From Tannerella sp. (lineage in GTDB: Bacteria > Bacteroidota > Bacteroidia > Bacteroidales > Tannerellaceae), in assembly GCA_031259505.1 (NCBI GenBank), contig JAIRLL010000160.1, forward strand, positions 1 to 6,139: a DNA stretch of 6,139 nucleotides. Reading direction: 5' to 3'. The position numbers were made by a program, and so were the translations under genes. Shown piece by piece: positions 1 through 6,139 of this stretch. The stretch's first letter is position 1, and every line of letters begins with the position of its first letter. Below the pieces are notes generated by a model. The model did no database searches, was not told the origin of the DNA, and saw nothing but the letters and a program-made list of their open reading frames with translations.

Positions 1-106
1 GGCAATTGTTACAGCGCCAACGTTGACTGCCGTTTTCTCTGTGACCGTTCTTCACTAAATCAATTGAACTGCAATAAGGACAACTTATGATTTGCGTATG
101 TTTCAT
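1..106 (-). CDS. IS1-family transposase, N-terminal part (cut by window edge)
   Basis: Translating the minus strand from the ATG at 106-104 gives 35 codons up to the window edge. The peptide begins MKHTQIISCPYC and ends WRCNNC, with Cys at 9, 12, 32 and 35. The CPxC...NGHRENGSQRWRCxxC pattern is the zinc ribbon that opens IS1-family transposases (InsA-type N-terminus), which binds the element's terminal repeats. The catalytic DDE part lies outside the window, so it is not possible to tell whether the element is intact, frameshifted or a relic. The start is the only in-frame ATG; an ATG at 120 is out of frame and stops after five codons. The gene lies downstream of pldA in the same direction, 159 bp beyond its stop. 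A short zinc-ribbon protein of another kind is possible but less likely. Confidence 0.72.
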   Translation of the reverse strand, partial: MKHTQIISCPYCSSIDLVKNGHRENGSQRWRCNNC

Positions 107-165
107 CTTTTTTGCTGCATAGATACACATTTCAACCGATTTAAACCATGACCGGATAAACCTTC

Positions 166-192
166 AAAAAAGCGGTTCGACATCATATCGAA
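166..192 (-). terminator. Possible hairpin with T-run after pldA
   Basis: Read on the minus strand, TTCGA and TCGAA pair around a 7-nt loop (176-192), and after four bases a run of six T follows (166-171). It lies 74 bp past the pldA stop and could end pldA transcription. It also lies just inside the presumed transcript from the 203-234 promoter, so it could instead limit transcription into the transposase. The stem is only 5 bp and AT-containing, so this is a weak call. Confidence 0.25.
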
Positions 193-202
193 TCGACGGC
201 GG

Positions 203-234
203 CAAAGCTACGAACTGTTTGATTAATATCCAAA
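203..234 (-). promoter_or_regulatory. Bacteroidetes-type promoter (-33 TTTG, -7 TAGCTTTG)
   Basis: On the minus strand TTTG (234-231) is followed after exactly 20 bases by TAGCTTTG (210-203). This fits the TTTG / TAnnTTTG promoter of the Bacteroidetes primary sigma factor, with usual spacing. Transcription would start near 197 and run left toward the transposase ATG at 106, leaving a leader of about 90 nt. It may belong to the insertion element or be chromosomal; I could not locate the element's terminal repeat. Confidence 0.55.
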
Positions 235-265
235 TTTTTTATTCCGCCCTTCTTCCGTCAGGCTC

Positions 266-1177
266 TCACGGCTGCGCATGAAAGAGGTTGAAGCCCTCCG
301 GTTTGATGACAAACCCGATGCGCAGCATGTTCCTGTAGCGGTTGTAGTCGAGCAGGCATTCGCCGTAACCGTTGTAGTACTGAATGAAGAAGTACTGATT
401 CACGTTCCGGTTTGTTTTGAAACTGAGTTCCCACTGTGTGTTGAAACTGAACGAGCGCGACCGCCATGTGGAGGCAAGCGTGAAGATAAACCGCCTGTTG
501 GGAGAGGTATAATTGAGCGTAATGTCGGCCAGTCCGTTATACCGCAGTATGTCGCGATTGTTATCGCTGTCGATGATGGGAATCCACGTCTTGGCATGCA
601 CATCCACGTGCCGGCTCAGCAGCAGGCGACAGCCGAACGATACCTTGTTCCAACTGCGCGAATACTCGCCGTCCTTGCCGTTCGACTCGTGTTCGAGCAT
701 GACGTAGGCATTACCGATGTATTTGTTGCGGTGAACAATCAGGTGTCCCAGCCCGATGCCCGGATTGAAGTTCATGTCATATATGGGCAGCGATTCTTCC
801 AGGACGTTCCATATCGTTTTCTGCGTGAACTGGATGTAGAGATACGTATCGAGCGGCAGGCGGCTGCGCGTGAGGCGCTGGCTGATGCTCACCTGAAACT
901 TGATGCTCGAACTGGCCGCCTTCAGCCGGTTGAGACCATTGCCGATTTCCGTCCCTCCGATGAAATAATTGTCTTTGTAGAGCGAGAAGTAGGAACCTTT
1001 TTCTACTTCCGCACGCACGCTGTCGGCATTGTATCCGGGCGCCAGTTCCTCTATTATCTCCCTTACCGTCCTGCGCCCTTCACTTGCCAGCGAGTCAAGA
1101 TTGTGCCCCTCCTGCGCCGCCACAAACGCCGGCTGCGCAAGCATATATATAATAATACAGATATATCCCTTTGTCAT
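266..1177 (-). CDS. pldA: Outer-membrane phospholipase A (OMPLA, PldA)
   Basis: This 303-residue protein is an OMPLA-type phospholipase, a 12-strand outer-membrane barrel that hydrolyses acyl chains of phospholipids, typically when they reach the outer leaflet. A signal peptide is visible at residues 1-21 (hydrophobic ICIIIYMLAQPAFVA, likely cleaved after Ala20 or Ala21). The active-site block HESNGKDGEYSRSWN places His163, Ser165 and Asn177 with the same spacing as E. coli His142, Ser144 and Asn156. Ser173 and Ser129 (in EESLP) match the calcium-site serines 152 and 106. E. coli Arg147 is Lys168 here, a mild change. Near the end, YYNGYGECLLDYN matches the family's conserved YSGYGESLIDYN. The barrel looks complete, although the C-terminus carries a short tail (NLFHAQP) after the last strand. 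The start is well set because a stop codon lies four codons upstream; there is no clear ribosome binding site. It is transcribed away from the lipid-type operon at 1321. Confidence 0.93.
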   Translation of the reverse strand: MTKGYICIIIYMLAQPAFVAAQEGHNLDSLASEGRRTVREIIEELAPGYNADSVRAEVEKGSYFSLYKDNYFIGGTEIGNGLNRLKAASSSIKFQVSISQRLTRSRLPLDTYLYIQFTQKTIWNVLEESLPIYDMNFNPGIGLGHLIVHRNKYIGNAYVMLEHESNGKDGEYSRSWNKVSFGCRLLLSRHVDVHAKTWIPIIDSDNNRDILRYNGLADITLNYTSPNRRFIFTLASTWRSRSFSFNTQWELSFKTNRNVNQYFFIQYYNGYGECLLDYNRYRNMLRIGFVIKPEGFNLFHAQP

Positions 1178-1201
1178 GACCGTATATCAAATAAATTTAT
1201 G

Positions 1202-1209
1202 CAAAAGTA
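1202..1209 (-). promoter_or_regulatory. -7 box TACTTTTG upstream of pldA
   Basis: The minus strand reads TACTTTTG, an exact TAnnTTTG match, 24 bp before the pldA start codon. That implies a leader of roughly 20 nt. No convincing -33 TTTG is found 19-21 bp further upstream, so the promoter is either weak or needs an activator. Confidence 0.45.
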
Positions 1210-1260
1210 GATTGTATTTTCATACGCACGGCTGTTTCCACGCAGAATTGTCCTTCTTTT

Positions 1261-1293
1261 TTCGTTTTATTGTCTATTAATTTGTTATCTTTG
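1261..1293 (+). promoter_or_regulatory. Promoter of the three-gene operon (-7 TATCTTTG)
   Basis: TATCTTTG at 1286-1293 is a full match to the Bacteroidetes -7 box. An imperfect -33 element, TTCG at 1261-1264, stands 21 bases upstream. Transcription should start near 1300, about 20 nt before the ATG at 1321. A seven-codon reading frame (ATG at 1311, TAA at 1329-1331) overlaps the true start, but nothing shows that it is translated. Confidence 0.55.
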
Positions 1294-1320
1294 TCACCGT
1301 TTTTACGCAAATGAAAGTAA

Positions 1321-2217
1321 ATGATGAATAAAGGAACTATAGCAGGTATTCGCCGGGGCAGCCGGTTTTCGCCCAATCATATCGGCAACGACGCGGCCAT
1401 ATTTTCGCTGACGGCCAGCCGGCTGCGCGAAATGGGATATGTCGTGAACGAATATGCAGAGACGGATCTGCAGATCGAAACGTGCGACGAAACGGCCATC
1501 TTCAGCATGGCGCGCGACGTCGGAGCGGTGCGCCGGCTCAAACAGATGGAAGACGAAGGGCGCATGGTCGTCAATTCCGGCTACGGCATCGAGAACTGCA
1601 CGCGCGAACGGATGACGCGCCTGCTCATGTCCAACAGTATCGCACATCCGTACAGCATCATCGTCGATACCGCCGGCGACCCCGTCCACATGCTCGAAGA
1701 AGCCGGCTTCGACAACTGCTGGATCAAGCGCGGCGACTTTCACGCCATCCATCGCGAAGATGTCACCTACGTCCGTCACCTCGACGAAGCCGGAGACATC
1801 CTCAGAGAATATGCCATGCGGGGAATCGAAACGGCCGTCATCAACGAACATCTGGCCGGCGACCTCGTGAAATTCTACGGCATAGCCGGCGCCGACTTCT
1901 TCTACTGGTTCTACCCTACCGCCATCCCCGGACGGCACAGCAAGTTCGGCCTCGAAAAAATCAACGGACAGGCACGGGGCATCCCCTTCGACGAAGAACG
2001 GCTGCACCGCCTCTGCACCGCCGCAGCCGGCATACTGAACATAAAAATATATGGCGGCGACTGTATCGTGGCCGACGACAGTTCCATACGCCTGATCGAC
2101 TTCAACGACTGGCCGAGCTTCGCCCCCTGCCGCAACGAGGCCGCAATCCACATCGCCGAATGTATTCATCATTTCATCGAACGCTATGAAAAAAGAACAT
2201 ATGCAGTCGGACATTGA
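1321..2217 (+). CDS. ATP-grasp-like protein, first gene of putative lipid operon
   Basis: This is a 298-residue soluble protein without signal peptide or membrane segments. It looks like an ATP-grasp enzyme, a fold that uses ATP to activate a carboxylate and join it to an amine, thiol or other nucleophile. Supporting parts: an N-terminal pre-domain (about 1-105); a nucleotide-binding region from about 106, with CWIKRGDF (Lys136) where the ATP-contacting Lys is expected; INEHLAGDLVKFY (Glu176, Lys184) like the adenine and linker segment; and YGGDCIV followed by IRLIDFNDWPSF, where Asp247, Asp260 and Asn262 stand for the metal-binding acidic and Asn residues of RimK-like enzymes. The usual glycine-rich loop after the Lys is poor here (HAIHRED), so the fit is distant. 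An in-frame TAA at 1318-1320 precedes the ATG; the second ATG at 1324 is an equal candidate. The 3' end overlaps the next gene. The substrate cannot be inferred. Confidence 0.65.
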   Translation: MMNKGTIAGIRRGSRFSPNHIGNDAAIFSLTASRLREMGYVVNEYAETDLQIETCDETAIFSMARDVGAVRRLKQMEDEGRMVVNSGYGIENCTRERMTRLLMSNSIAHPYSIIVDTAGDPVHMLEEAGFDNCWIKRGDFHAIHREDVTYVRHLDEAGDILREYAMRGIETAVINEHLAGDLVKFYGIAGADFFYWFYPTAIPGRHSKFGLEKINGQARGIPFDEERLHRLCTAAAGILNIKIYGGDCIVADDSSIRLIDFNDWPSFAPCRNEAAIHIAECIHHFIERYEKRTYAVGH

Positions 2218-3112
2218 AGCCACGCTCAAATCGATGGATACGGAAGAGTTTATCGACCTCCGTTTCTACCGCCCGGTAGGCTACCGGCTGGCGCTGTTTT
2301 TCAGGAAGTGGGGCGTGCATCCCAATACCGTCACCGTAGCGTCGATGCTGATTGGCGCGGCGGCGGGGGTGTGCTTCTATTTCGCCGACCTGTGGATTAA
2401 CATGGCGGGAATGGCGCTGCTCGTCTGGGCAAATTCGTATGACAGCGCCGACGGACAACTGGCGCGCATGACAGGGCAAACGTCGCCGCTCGGACGCCTG
2501 CTCGACGGTTTCTGCAGCCAGGTATGGTTCGTCAGCATCTATGCAGCCATCTGCCTGCGCCTGATGCCCCAGTGGGAACTCTGGATATGGGCGCTGGCCG
2601 CCGTGACAGGTTTTTTTCACGCAAAACAGGCAGCCATGGCAGACTACTATCGCAACGTGCATCTGTTTTTCCTCAAGGGCGAATCGGGTAGCGAACTGGC
2701 CGACGCGAAAAAAATGCTGGATCAATACAGACGAAAAAAATGGTCGGACGGATTCGTGTCCAAACTCTCCGACCGTATTTATTACGACTATACAAAGGGA
2801 CAGGAAGCATGGGCCGGACAGTTCCTGCGGATGCGAAACGCGCTGACGCAAAAATACCCCGCCGGCGCACCGGAATGGTTTCGCAACTCGTTTCGCACGA
2901 AAAGCCTTCCGCTGATGAAGTATACCAACATGCTTTCGTTCAACACGCGCGCCATCGCGCTGTTCGTTTCGCTGGCGGTCGATATGCCCTGGATATATTT
3001 CACATTCGAACTGACCGTGCTCAACGCCCTGCTGACATACATGGTGTGCACGCACGAACGTTTCTGCCGCTCGTTCGCCGACCGGCTGACAAAAGAAGAA
3101 GACGCAGCATGA
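2186..3112 (+). CDS. CDP-alcohol phosphatidyltransferase-family membrane protein, altered active site
   Basis: This 308-residue inner-membrane protein belongs to the family that transfers a phospho-alcohol from a CDP-linked donor to an acceptor alcohol, as in phosphatidylglycerol-phosphate or phosphatidylinositol-phosphate synthesis. The signature runs Asp86-x2-Asp89-Gly90-x2-Ala93-Arg94-x8-Gly103-x3-Asp107-x3, and then has Ser111 instead of the fourth Asp, the residue proposed as catalytic base; no acidic residue lies next to it. Hydrophobic segments are near 47-67, 70-85, 112-127, 130-147, 254-272 and 274-288, about six in all. A long charged stretch (about 150-250) separates segments four and five, which is more than a minimal family member has. 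The chosen start overlaps the upstream gene by 32 bp; Met6 (2201) and Met17 (2234, no overlap) are alternatives. The end overlaps the next gene as ATGA, suggesting translational coupling. Family membership is fairly sure; the reaction and substrates are not. Confidence 0.85.
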   Translation: MKKEHMQSDIEATLKSMDTEEFIDLRFYRPVGYRLALFFRKWGVHPNTVTVASMLIGAAAGVCFYFADLWINMAGMALLVWANSYDSADGQLARMTGQTSPLGRLLDGFCSQVWFVSIYAAICLRLMPQWELWIWALAAVTGFFHAKQAAMADYYRNVHLFFLKGESGSELADAKKMLDQYRRKKWSDGFVSKLSDRIYYDYTKGQEAWAGQFLRMRNALTQKYPAGAPEWFRNSFRTKSLPLMKYTNMLSFNTRAIALFVSLAVDMPWIYFTFELTVLNALLTYMVCTHERFCRSFADRLTKEEDAA

Positions 3113-3837
3113 TTGACGGCAGACAGACAGGCGGTATCCTCTTCGACTACGGCGGGACGATCGACAGCAACGGCGTGCACTGGGGCGAAGTCATCCGCCG
3201 GGCATACGAAGCCGAACACATCCTCTTCCCCGACCAGTCCGTCTTCAGGGATGCATACGTACACGGCGAACGGACGCTGGGACGCAATCCCGTCATCCGC
3301 CCGCATCACACGTTTGCCGACATGATGCACCTGAAAATCCGCATTCAGTTCGACCGCCTGACCGGTAACGGCTTTCTGCACGGACAGGCCGCCGCGCAGG
3401 AAACGGCACGCCGCATCGCCGACCGCTGCTACGAATACGCCGCACGGTCGGTCGACGCCGCACGACCGGTCATCGCCGACCTGGCCGAGCGGTATCGCCT
3501 TGCGCTGGTATCCAATTTCTACGGTAACCTGAACGCCGTCCTCGCCGATTTCGGACTGAAGGAATATTTCCCTGCGGTGACGGAATCGGCCGTCGTCGGC
3601 GTCCGTAAGCCCGACCCGCAGATATTCCGGCTGGGCGTCGAGACGCTGTGCCTGACGCCGGGCGAAGTGGCCGTCGTCGGTGATTCGCATGACAGAGACA
3701 TCGTCCCCGCGACGATAGCCGGATGCCGTACCGTCTGGCTGAAAAAAACAGGCTGGAACGATTACGGCGGCCATGAAACTGCCGACGCCGTCATTTCCGA
3801 CTTCACGGAACTGCGGAGAATATTCCTGAATGACTGA
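3109..3837 (+). CDS. HAD-superfamily hydrolase-like protein, third gene of operon
   Basis: This 242-residue cytosolic protein has the haloacid dehalogenase fold, usually a phosphatase acting through an aspartyl-phosphate. Motif I is ILFDYGGTID: nucleophile Asp13 is present, but Asp+2, the usual acid/base, is Gly15. A helical cap of C1 type spans about 20-115. Motif II is ALVSN with Ser135, motif III is VRKPDP with Lys167, and motif IV is VVGDSHDRD with Asp192 and Asp197. The frame stays open upstream to 2740, but the ATG at 3109 is preferred: it overlaps the previous stop as ATGA, the HAD core begins a few residues later, and the upstream extension would overlap the phosphatidyltransferase gene with no HAD-like content. 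In context it could remove a phosphate from a lipid-pathway intermediate, but with Gly15 it could instead be a weak phosphatase or have another role. No substrate can be assigned. Confidence 0.85.
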   Translation: MIDGRQTGGILFDYGGTIDSNGVHWGEVIRRAYEAEHILFPDQSVFRDAYVHGERTLGRNPVIRPHHTFADMMHLKIRIQFDRLTGNGFLHGQAAAQETARRIADRCYEYAARSVDAARPVIADLAERYRLALVSNFYGNLNAVLADFGLKEYFPAVTESAVVGVRKPDPQIFRLGVETLCLTPGEVAVVGDSHDRDIVPATIAGCRTVWLKKTGWNDYGGHETADAVISDFTELRRIFLND

Positions 3838-3839
3838 AC

Positions 3840-3858
3840 GGACGGAGCGCTGCCGTCC
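3840..3858 (+). terminator. Hairpin just after the operon
   Basis: GGACGG and CCGTCC form a 6-bp GC-rich stem around a 7-nt loop, starting 3 bp after the HAD stop codon. No T-run follows directly, so it may be an mRNA-end stabiliser or a factor-dependent stop and not a classical intrinsic terminator. The following bases to about 3928 hold no gene that I can support. Confidence 0.3.
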
Positions 3859-3928
3859 CTGAAACGCGGCGAAACATCCTGAAGACCGAAAGACGCATTT
3901 TCCCCCTTCCCGGAACATTCATTATGAA

Positions 3929-3949
3929 TTTCTTATACCGAACTCAGGT
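3929..3949. repeat. Direct repeat copy 1 (core CTTATACCGAACTC)
   Basis: This 21-bp sequence recurs at 4096-4116 in the same orientation with a single mismatch (A versus G near the end). The two copies start 167 bp apart and bracket the 41-bp tandem repeats. It is not an inverted pair, so it does not look like the two ends of a simple insertion element. Confidence 0.85.
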
Positions 3950-3958
3950 TATTGGAAT

Positions 3959-4064
3959 CAATCCAGCCGGATTCCGATTGGAAACAATGTTTCTGTTGAC
4001 AATCCAGTCAGATTCCGATTAGAAACAATGTTTCTGTTGACAATCCGGCCGGATTCCGATTAGA
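3959..4064. repeat. 41-bp tandem repeat, 2.6 units
   Basis: Unit 1 (3959-3999) and unit 2 (4000-4040) match at 38 of 41 positions. A third unit starts at 4041 and stays alignable for 24 bases. Beyond it, GATTCCGGAAACAAT at 4071-4085 looks like a degenerate, shortened piece of the same unit. Each full unit contains GAAACAATGTTTC, a 6-bp perfect inverted repeat around one base, and begins with an AATCC...GGATT-type dyad that is perfect in unit 3 (AATCCGGCCGGATT, 4042-4055). The block sits between the 3' ends of the HAD gene and pyk, where folded transcripts from either side could assist termination. I do not recognise it as a named repeat family. Confidence 0.9.
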
Positions 4065-4095
4065 CTCATTGATTCCGGAAACAATCCTGCCCATT

Positions 4096-4116
4096 TTTCT
4101 TATACCGAACTCGGGT
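4096..4116. repeat. Direct repeat copy 2, beside the pyk stop
   Basis: Second copy of the 21-bp repeat at 3929-3949, identical at 20 of 21 positions. It ends 5 bp from the pyk stop codon (4122-4124), so it would lie in the 3' untranslated part of the pyk mRNA. Confidence 0.85.
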
Positions 4117-4121
4117 CAAAG

Positions 4122-5570
<1,449 letters not shown>

Positions 5571-5607
5571 ATTTCCTGATTCTAATTGATTCCTTTTTCT
5601 GTTTCCT

Positions 5608-5627
5608 GTTCACACATGCGTGTGGAC
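5608..5627. promoter_or_regulatory. Dyad in the pyk leader
   Basis: CACAC and GTGTG pair perfectly around ATGC (5611-5624), and the arms extend to 8 bp with one imperfect pair. It lies between the predicted pyk transcription start (about 5640) and the start codon at 5570. It could be a repressor site or a leader hairpin, or have no function. The dyad is seen; any role is inferred. Confidence 0.35.
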
Positions 5628-5647
5628 ACACTCTCAAATTGGTGATA

Positions 5648-5655
5648 CAAAGATA
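5648..5655 (-). promoter_or_regulatory. -7 box TATCTTTG of pyk
   Basis: The minus strand reads TATCTTTG, an exact TAnnTTTG match, 77 bp upstream of the pyk ATG. A clear -33 TTTG at the expected distance was not found. The predicted start near 5640 gives a leader of about 70 nt that contains the dyad at 5608-5627. Confidence 0.5.
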
Positions 5656-5818
5656 GTGTTTTTTTCAGATCATCCGGTATCTCCCCGGCAAAAACACGCG
5701 GAACAGCCGGTTTCGCAGTTCAAATATTCTTCGGAATAAAAAAAAGTCGTGTTTCGACGATTCGTATTTACATTTTTATTACTTTTACGCCATGAATTTT
5801 CTATGATAACATAACGAT

Positions 5819-6139
5819 ATGAAAGTAAGAAGTTACAATTGTAAGGATGAGGAATTGCCCATCGTCGGAAAATATATTCTGGCAAGTTTGAAACGGGATT
5901 TGAAAGATTTTATCTCGCAGTCGCCCCTTTTCAGTGAAGACTATGTCCTGAAGTTTGACCAGAATGTAAGAGAATGCGCAGAACTGGTTCCCCCGGAATC
6001 AGACCTTGCGACACTGAAAACGGTTACAGCCCGGCTCCATGAAACGATGCGAAACATGAACGCGCCGGTTGGCAAACTGTCTATCTATCTCAAACTTGCC
6101 AAAGCCGATGCGCCTCGTTCCGTTGCGGAGTTCGGGGTG
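5819..6139 (+). CDS. Uncharacterised protein, N-terminal 107 residues (cut by window edge)
   Basis: An open frame begins at the ATG at 5819 and continues without a stop to the last base. The peptide starts MKVRSYNCKDEELPIV and continues with charged, mostly helical-looking stretches such as LKRDLKDFI, YVLKFDQNVRECAELV and LKTVTARLHETMRNM. There is no signal peptide or membrane segment, so it is likely cytosolic. I do not recognise a domain; the style resembles uncharacterised helical proteins seen in Bacteroidetes, but this is only an impression. It is divergent from pyk. A -7-like TACTTTTA at 5780-5787 differs from the consensus in its last base, and no fitting -33 was found. Reality of the gene is supported by its unbroken frame and sensible composition; its function is unknown. 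Confidence 0.7.
   Translation, partial: MKVRSYNCKDEELPIVGKYILASLKRDLKDFISQSPLFSEDYVLKFDQNVRECAELVPPESDLATLKTVTARLHETMRNMNAPVGKLSIYLKLAKADAPRSVAEFGV

Noticed and set aside
278..1210. 310-codon plus-strand open frame across pldA
   Set aside because: It is antisense to a gene with a full OMPLA active site; its translation has no recognisable motif and arises from codon bias.
1311..1331. Leader peptide reading MKVNDE before the operon
   Set aside because: Six codons overlapping the true start; no attenuator structure or codon pattern supports regulation.
1303..2229. 308-codon minus-strand open frame across the ATP-grasp gene
   Set aside because: Antisense shadow rich in Val, Ala and Asp, typical of the reverse reading of a GC-rich gene; the plus-strand gene has family motifs and a promoter.
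2174..3055. 293-codon minus-strand open frame across the phosphatidyltransferase gene
   Set aside because: Antisense to a protein with the family signature; no motif of its own.
2740..3108. Upstream extension of the HAD reading frame by 123 codons
   Set aside because: It lies out of frame within the phosphatidyltransferase gene, is rich in Arg and His, and the ATGA overlap at 3109 gives a natural start.
2788..3918. 376-codon minus-strand open frame across the HAD gene
   Set aside because: Long only because GC-rich codon bias removes stops from the opposite strand; no domain seen, and the plus-strand gene has all HAD motif regions.
3959..4064. CRISPR array
   Set aside because: The 41-bp units abut each other without unique spacers, and only two are complete.

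Overview
The window reads as a stretch of chromosome from a member of the Bacteroidetes, probably order Bacteroidales. Three things point there: several gene starts are preceded by the TAnnTTTG -7 box of that phylum (three matches, at 1202-1209, 1286-1293 and 5648-5655, plus one with a good -33 TTTG at 203-234); starts lack clear Shine-Dalgarno sequences; and the pyruvate kinase has the sequence style I associate with Bacteroidetes enzymes. Genes are fairly GC-rich and the gaps between them AT-rich. I cannot name genus or species.

Layout from left to right: (1) the 5' end of an IS1-type transposase gene leaves the left edge on the minus strand, with a promoter-like signal behind it; (2) pldA, an outer-membrane phospholipase A, on the minus strand; (3) a 143-bp divergent intergenic region with one -7 box facing each way; (4) a compact plus-strand operon of three overlapping genes: an ATP-grasp-like enzyme, a CDP-alcohol phosphatidyltransferase-family membrane protein and a HAD-family hydrolase; (5) a 284-bp convergent gap holding 41-bp tandem repeats bracketed by two 21-bp direct repeats; (6) pyk, pyruvate kinase, on the minus strand; (7) a 248-bp divergent gap with the pyk promoter and a dyad in its leader; (8) the first 107 codons of an unrecognised plus-strand protein that runs off the right edge.

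The most interesting part is the operon. Its gene content (an ATP-dependent ligase-type fold, a membrane enzyme of the family that joins a CDP-alcohol to a second alcohol, and a phosphatase-type fold) suggests a small pathway for making or modifying a polar lipid, and it lies head-to-head with a phospholipase gene. I do not recognise it as a characterised pathway. Two of its enzymes depart from their family's catalytic consensus: the phosphatidyltransferase has Ser where the fourth Asp of its signature should be, and the HAD protein has Gly where the second Asp of motif I should be. The product of the pathway cannot be read from the sequence.
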